A stretch of 64,000 nt of DNA from Plantactinospora mayteni (GTDB lineage Bacteria > Actinomycetota > Actinomycetes > Mycobacteriales > Micromonosporaceae). Shown piece after piece: positions 59,680 to 64,000 of the stretch; position 1 is the stretch's first letter, and every line of letters starts with the position of its first letter. The notes under the pieces are model-generated. The model was given only the letters and a program-made list of their open reading frames with translations, made no database searches and was not told the origin of the DNA. Position numbers and translations under genes: made by a program. The DNA lies in the NCBI RefSeq assembly GCF_016862935.1, contig NZ_BONX01000004.1, positions 368,580 to 432,579 of the forward strand, given 5' to 3'.

Positions 59680-60485
59680 GCCGGCTCCCGCTCCGGCAGG
59701 GACTCAAGTATGTCCATATAGGATCGGACCTTCTCCTCCGACACGTCGCCGTCGAAGCCCCCGTCCGTGACGCAGCCGGCCACGAACACACCGTCCGCGG
59801 CGCCGACCAGGCGGGCCGCGTTGTCGTGGTCGGTATGGCCGGCGAGATAGACGGGTGCGGCCGGTGCCGCCCGCCGCACCTGGGCGATCAGCTCCAGCGT
59901 TCGCGTCTCGTCGGGATCGCCCAGGCAGACGGCGTCCGCACCCACGTTCATCGCCGTGCGTGCGATCTCACCCGGCTGCCGGTCGCCGCCGGGCCAACTG
60001 AAGTGCATGCTCGCCACGTCCGCGATCACCTTGACATCCCAGGCGTCGATCGCGCGGCGGTACGCCATCACCGTTGCCGGGTCCGGTGTCACCCGTCCCT
60101 GCCAGCTGAGTGTCTCGCCGACGATGGCGCCGACCCGCACGAAGGACCCGCCGCAGACCTCGGCCACGGCCAGGGAGGCCCGCGAGGCGTTGCGCATGAT
60201 CTGGACACCCACCTCGAACGCTGGCCGGGTGGCGACTCGCACGGCCTCGGTGATCAGCGCGACGGCAGTGAGCCGGGCCGGGTCGCACTCGTCCTCGACC
60301 CCGTACACCCGATCCGCCGTCTGTAGCAGGCAGCCGTGCGCCCCACCCCGATCCAGGGCCTGCGCCGACTCCACCGCCCGGGCGAGAGCCGACCGGAACG
60401 ACCCGGCGCGGTAGAACGGGGTGCCTGGCAGTGGAGCCAGGTGTACCACGCCGTAGCAGGTTCTCGTCCGCCCCAGCCGCTGCAC
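59676..60485 (-). CDS. BtpA/SgcQ family TIM-barrel protein
   Basis: Protein of 269 aa of the BtpA/SgcQ family: GVVHLAPLPGTPFY at the start, VGVQIMRNASRASLAVAEVCGGSFVRV, GADAVCLGDPDE and YLAGHTDHDNAARLVGAADGVFVA. The biochemical function of the family is poorly known; members occur in photosystem I assembly and in sugar operons. GTG start with GGAGGAG four bases upstream. Repeat copy 6 lies 30 bases before the start. Coupled to the SIS gene. Confidence 0.85.
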   Translation of the reverse strand: MQRLGRTRTCYGVVHLAPLPGTPFYRAGSFRSALARAVESAQALDRGGAHGCLLQTADRVYGVEDECDPARLTAVALITEAVRVATRPAFEVGVQIMRNASRASLAVAEVCGGSFVRVGAIVGETLSWQGRVTPDPATVMAYRRAIDAWDVKVIADVASMHFSWPGGDRQPGEIARTAMNVGADAVCLGDPDETRTLELIAQVRRAAPAAPVYLAGHTDHDNAARLVGAADGVFVAGCVTDGGFDGDVSEEKVRSYMDILESLPEREPA

Positions 60486-60514
60486 CGCGCTCCTCCGCCC
60501 GCGCTCCCGACCAC

Positions 60515-60605
60515 TGAACCTTTCCCGACCTCCCCTTGCGGTCCGACGGCCCGCAGGGTCAGAGGCGGTACGTGAGCGCCGCGCGGTTCGGGTGGAAAAG
60601 GTTCA
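60515..60605 (-). repeat. Inverted-repeat element, copy 6 (91 bp, reverse orientation)
   Basis: TGAACCTTTCCCGACCT at 60515-60531 and CGGGTGGAAAAGGTTCA at 60589-60605. The interior is the reverse complement of that in copies 1-5, so this copy is inverted. It lies just upstream of the minus-strand BtpA/SgcQ gene. Confidence 0.92.
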
Positions 60606-60920
60606 CTCCGGCGAGCACCCGGCATGACTCTGACACATCAGTCGACTTTCCGGGCCCACGGCTCCGGTCGGCCGTCGACGCACCGCCTGACACGGCGAGC
60701 TGGGATAGAGTCCCGTCCACAGTGCCTCGTACGAGTTCGATCGGGCCGGTGCGGTGCGAGACCCGCCGGCCGGCTATCCGGAGCGCCCGGCAGCAGGGCC
60801 CAGTTCCGTCGCCGACCGGCGGCGGGCCGAACGGGGTGTCGAAGCCGGAGAAGTCGCAGACACGATTTCGAGAGGGGGATGGGTACCCGGACCCGCAAGG
60901 GCCCGCACCCCTGACTACCG
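60606..60920 (+). other. Region upstream of the aldehyde dehydrogenase
   Basis: About 315 bases with no supported gene. A possible -10, TAGAGT, lies near 60709, but no -35 at the right distance was found. The dehydrogenase ATG at 60921 has no ribosome-binding site. Confidence 0.35.
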
Positions 60921-62303
60921 ATGACTTCAGCTGCCGTTTCCGCTCCACTTCAGTCGGCCGACGTCCTGCTCACCGATCCACGGACGGGCCGGATCCGGGG
61001 CAGAGTGTCCACACCGGACGCAACTGCGGTCGGCGAGGCGGTGGCTGTGGCACACGACGCGCGGCGGGGCTGGGCGGCGCTGCCGACCGGGGAGCGGAGC
61101 CGCCACATGCTGGCCTTCGCCGACCGCATCCAGGCGGCTCTGCCCGAGTACGTCGCCGCCGAGCGGGCAGGCACGGGCAAGCCCGTCCACGAGGCCGAAG
61201 GCGAGGTCCTCACCAGCGTGGACGTCCTCCGGTTCTACGCCGGCGCGGTCCGGGCGGCACTCTCCCCCGCACCGGGACACCACCTGCCCGACCGGGAGAG
61301 CTGGGTCCGCTGGGAGCCGCTCGGCGTGGTGGCCGCCATCGTCCCCTGGAACTACCCGATCGTCATGTCGGCCTGGCGGCTCGGCCCCGCGCTGGCGGCG
61401 GGCAACGCGGTGATCCTCAAGCCGGCGGAGAGCACTCCCGACAGCGCGCTCCTGCTCGCCCGCGACGCTGCGGAGACGCTCGGGCCGGGGGTGCTCACGG
61501 CGCTGCCCGGTGACCGGACGACCGGACGGCGGCTGGTGGAGAGCCCGGTGGAGGCCGTCGCCTTCACGGGCAGCATCGCCGGCGGCCGAGACGTCGCCGC
61601 CCGCGCCGGCCTGCGCCGGATCAGCCTGGAACTGGGCGGCAACTGCCCGGCCGTGGTGCTGCCTGGGGCGCCCGCCCACACGTACGCCGAACTCACCGGC
61701 GCGGCCACCTACAACGCCGGGCAGAGCTGCGCGGCACCGGCCCGGGTAATCACCCTGCGCGCGAACTACGCCGAGGTGGTCGACCGACTCGCCGAGGCGA
61801 TGGCTCAGCGGCCGGCCGGCATGGCGTTCGGCCCGCTGAACAACGCCGACCAGATCCGCCGCTTCGACGACATCCTGTCCCGGACCGGCGCCGGCACGAG
61901 CACCCGCTCCGGTCTGGCGCTCGACGGGGCGAGTCGCGCGGAAGGCTACTGGGCGGAGGGACGGATCCTGGCCGACCTCGAACCGGACGACCCGGCCGTG
62001 GTCACGGAGGTCTTCGGCCCGTGCCTCACCGTGCAGGCCGCCGACGACATCGACCACGCGATCCGGCTGGCCAATGGCGTCGACCAGGCGTTGGCCGGCA
62101 GCGTGTGGGGGGCCGGAGAGGGCCAACTCCTGGCTGTCGCGCGCGCTCTCGACGCGGGTGAGGTGTGGGTCAACTGCGTTCTGGAGCAGTGTCCCGAACT
62201 GCCGCACGGGGGACGGGGCGCGTCAGGCCACGGCACCGACCTGAGCGTTCTCGCTCTCACCGAGTTCCAGCGGCCGAAGACGGTGACGGTCAGAGTGGTG
62301 TGA
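60921..62303 (+). CDS. Aldehyde dehydrogenase
   Basis: NAD(P)-dependent aldehyde dehydrogenase of 460 aa. It shows VVAAIVPWNYPIVMSAWRLG and GNAVILKPAESTP in the cofactor domain, the general-base Glu in LELGGN and the catalytic Cys in NAGQSCAAPARV. It oxidises an aldehyde to an acid (or reverses this on a thioester). The sequence is nearest to betaine-aldehyde or aminoaldehyde dehydrogenases in general look; the substrate is not certain. It could make the acid used by the ligase/ACP pair at 56713-58556. Confidence 0.92.
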   Translation: MTSAAVSAPLQSADVLLTDPRTGRIRGRVSTPDATAVGEAVAVAHDARRGWAALPTGERSRHMLAFADRIQAALPEYVAAERAGTGKPVHEAEGEVLTSVDVLRFYAGAVRAALSPAPGHHLPDRESWVRWEPLGVVAAIVPWNYPIVMSAWRLGPALAAGNAVILKPAESTPDSALLLARDAAETLGPGVLTALPGDRTTGRRLVESPVEAVAFTGSIAGGRDVAARAGLRRISLELGGNCPAVVLPGAPAHTYAELTGAATYNAGQSCAAPARVITLRANYAEVVDRLAEAMAQRPAGMAFGPLNNADQIRRFDDILSRTGAGTSTRSGLALDGASRAEGYWAEGRILADLEPDDPAVVTEVFGPCLTVQAADDIDHAIRLANGVDQALAGSVWGAGEGQLLAVARALDAGEVWVNCVLEQCPELPHGGRGASGHGTDLSVLALTEFQRPKTVTVRVV

Positions 62304-62333
62304 ACTCCCGGTGCGGTGGCGCCGCTTTCCCGT

Positions 62334-63209
62334 TCAGGCCGTGATCCGCAGTCGTTGCAGATGGCGGTGCCGGGTCGAGCCACGAAAGGGCGCCGCCGAG
62401 CGGCCGTGGAACACCCAGGTGTTGTCGATGACGGCGAGCAGGCCGCGGCGCCACCGGAGGGCACGTGCGGCGCCTTCGTCGTACATTGCCGTCAGCAGTG
62501 CGGCCAGTGCGGCCGGGACGTCCTCGGGCACGTACCGGCCCGTGTCGCACACCCAGTCCAGGGCACCGGCCTGGAAATCGCGGAACGAGTAGACCGCACG
62601 CCCGTCCATCACTCGACGGATGGTGGGGACACCGGGACGGTCGTACCGCAGGTGCCCGAGGATCTCCCTGTCACCCGCCCGCAGACGGTCATCCACCGAG
62701 GTGAACGGTACGAGCACCGTCTGCGCGGCGTTCTCGTCGTCGCCGGGGTGCCGGCACATCAGCACGACGTACCGGGGCTGCTCCCGGGTGGGCCGACCGC
62801 TGCCCTCGCTGTGCAGGCTGAGCGGGCCGGTGGCGAAGGGTTGCCGGCTCACGTCGGCCGTGTTTCCCTCTGCGCTGACGAGGTGCAGGATCTTCCCGCT
62901 CTCCACGTTCGGCCGCACCGCCGGGTCGGTCTCCGGCATCACGTCGCCCAGCCGGTCGCCGAGGGCGAGCAGGGCCGGGCCGACCAACGGATCTTCCAGC
63001 GTGACCAGGCCAAGCCCGTGCCGGTCGAGCTGGCGCCGCAGTACGGCCTCGATGCCGTCGATCCCGTCCTTCCTGGCAACGGCCTCGGGCGCCAGGTCGG
63101 GCGCGGGCAGGACCCGGCCGTCGAGCAGCGACGACCGCAGGGCGACGTGCCGGTCGTCCGCCCGCTCCACGAAGGTGCCCCGGGTGGCCGACCGTACCCG
63201 GGCGCTCAC
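62334..63209 (-). CDS. TauD/clavaminate synthase-like 2OG-Fe oxygenase
   Basis: Non-haem iron oxygenase of 291 aa. The iron ligands are seen as His-Ser-Glu in LSLHSEGSG (an HxE form of the HxD/E pair) and the distal His in NTWVFHGRSAF, followed by an Arg-rich 2OG region (RHRHLQRLRI). The pattern matches the TauD/TfdA and clavaminate synthase group. It probably hydroxylates or desaturates an amino acid or carrier-bound substrate. The GTG start overlaps the cupin stop (GTGA), so the two are co-translated. Confidence 0.88.
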   Translation of the reverse strand: MSARVRSATRGTFVERADDRHVALRSSLLDGRVLPAPDLAPEAVARKDGIDGIEAVLRRQLDRHGLGLVTLEDPLVGPALLALGDRLGDVMPETDPAVRPNVESGKILHLVSAEGNTADVSRQPFATGPLSLHSEGSGRPTREQPRYVVLMCRHPGDDENAAQTVLVPFTSVDDRLRAGDREILGHLRYDRPGVPTIRRVMDGRAVYSFRDFQAGALDWVCDTGRYVPEDVPAALAALLTAMYDEGAARALRWRRGLLAVIDNTWVFHGRSAAPFRGSTRHRHLQRLRITA

Positions 63210-63919
63210 CCGCCCGTGGAGTCGAAGACGGCGGGCCCGTGCGGACAGCCGTCGCGGCGCAACTCCTCCCCGCTCCCGGCCTTCACGTCACAGATCCGGC
63301 AGTGGAGGTGGCCGTCCTCGGTCAGCAACTCCTCGAAGGGACGGAGTTCCTGCCGATTCGCGCTGTCGAGCGGTTGGTGAGCTACGCCCACCGAGAGCAG
63401 CACATGGTCACTGATGGCGCCGACGGCGTGCGGCTGCGCACCGTCCACCATGTACACCTGCCCGGGGGTGGTCTCGAGGATCTCACCGGCCGCCGTTATC
63501 GTCCCGCGGCCACCCAGGACGAAGAGGAGATGGTCTCCCGGATGGGTGTGCGGGGCAAAGCCCTCTCCGGCGGGCACCTGGATCAGGTCGGCGCCGAGGA
63601 AGCCATTGGTGATCAACGGGCGCCCCGTCGCCTCCCGGGTCTTGGCGATCTGGACGTCCCGCCGGCGCAGGTCGACGCGGAGCAGTTGCTCGTCGTCGAC
63701 GCATCCGCCGTCTGCCGCCCAGTCGCACAGCACCACCGCCCGGTTGTCGCCGGCCCGATCCGCGGTCCCGTGCCCGGCTCTCAGGTCGTCGGAGGGCATG
63801 GCTGCCAGGAGGCGGGCGAACTCCATGAGCGCCTCGCGACGCTCCCTGGCGTCGAGGTGCTCAAGGTGACGACGCACAGCGTCCAATGTGGATGCGACCG
63901 GACTCTCCGCTTGTGCCAT
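63206..63919 (-). CDS. Cupin-domain protein with C-terminal Cys cluster
   Basis: Protein of 237 aa. The cupin core, about residues 120-190, has PHTHPGDHLLFVLGGRG with metal-binding His residues. A C-terminal tail carries LHCRICD and a later Cys-Pro-His that could bind metal. The role may be an isomerase, a dioxygenase or a sensor; nothing decides between these. The ATG follows GGGGGT at four bases. It is the first gene of a two-gene unit with the TauD-like oxygenase; its promoter is in the last 80 bases of the window. Confidence 0.8.
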   Translation of the reverse strand: MAQAESPVASTLDAVRRHLEHLDARERREALMEFARLLAAMPSDDLRAGHGTADRAGDNRAVVLCDWAADGGCVDDEQLLRVDLRRRDVQIAKTREATGRPLITNGFLGADLIQVPAGEGFAPHTHPGDHLLFVLGGRGTITAAGEILETTPGQVYMVDGAQPHAVGAISDHVLLSVGVAHQPLDSANRQELRPFEELLTEDGHLHCRICDVKAGSGEELRRDGCPHGPAVFDSTGG

Positions 63920-64000
63920 TGATACCCCCTTGTTCAGCGCACCCGCGCGTGAGGCCGAGCCAACGCGCTGGGATCGAATAACTGTCCGCTTCCGACCATT

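Noticed and set aside
21998..60605. The seven repeats considered as a CRISPR array
   Set aside because: They are spread over 38 kb with genes between them, in both orientations, and have no regular spacers or cas genes.

Overview
The window is about 64 kb of very GC-rich DNA with frequent GTG starts, stop/start overlaps (ATGA or GTGA) and apparently leaderless promoters, as expected of an actinomycete. No ribosomal, replication or other core genes fix the genus. Almost everything reads as one large natural-product gene cluster that continues past the left edge; the right edge falls just upstream of a cupin gene.

Region A (1-21.8 kb, all minus strand) is one assembly-line operon. In transcription order it has a type II thioesterase, a free carrier protein, a PKS module, an SDR of the 2,4-dienoyl-CoA reductase type, a LanB-like (lantibiotic dehydratase) protein, a second PKS module, an NRPS module (C-A-PCP), a second thioesterase and the start of another NRPS module cut by the window edge. 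Both PKS modules are ordered KS-AT-KR-DH-carrier, the reverse of the usual DH-KR order. Both adenylation domains read as glycine-like. Both thioesterases have Cys where Ser is expected.

Region B (22.0-28.7 kb) has a free condensation-domain protein, a StrR/ParB-type pathway regulator, and a coupled set of thioesterase, free condensation protein, SDR and carrier protein. Region C (28.7-30.4 kb, minus) has a luciferase-like monooxygenase and two carrier proteins. Region D (30.7-46.1 kb, mostly plus) has an acyl ligase with an early TTA codon, a KAS III-like enzyme, a divergent methyltransferase, a 2OG-Fe oxygenase, a third free condensation protein, a GNAT and a membrane desaturase. It then has a tightly coupled chain: a two-domain PLP fusion, a free A domain, a PCP, a D-aminoacylase-like amidohydrolase and an unrecognised C25/CHAT-like protein. 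Region E (46.1-52.1 kb) has a class II aaRS-like amino acid:carrier-protein ligase, a complete valyl-tRNA synthetase and an aminotransferase.

Region F (52.7-56.5 kb) has a radical SAM enzyme, aldose 1-epimerase, an LLM oxidoreductase and a GNAT. Region G (56.7-63.9 kb) has an ACP/ligase pair, a SIS-domain protein with a BtpA/SgcQ-family protein, an aldehyde dehydrogenase, a TauD-like oxygenase and a cupin. These may be tailoring or supply genes; membership of F and G in the same pathway is inference.

The overall picture is a hybrid of two polyketide modules and glycine modules with a strongly dissociated NRPS: six free carrier proteins, three free C proteins and four separate activating enzymes. 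The main novelties are (i) a roughly 92-bp inverted-repeat element present six times plus one truncated copy between cluster genes, (ii) LanB-like, aaRS-like and ValRS proteins in one cluster, suggesting tRNA-linked chemistry or ValRS-directed self-resistance, (iii) the PLP fold-type II/fold-type I fusion, and (iv) a perfect StrR-type operator matching the encoded regulator. The product cannot be named from the sequence.
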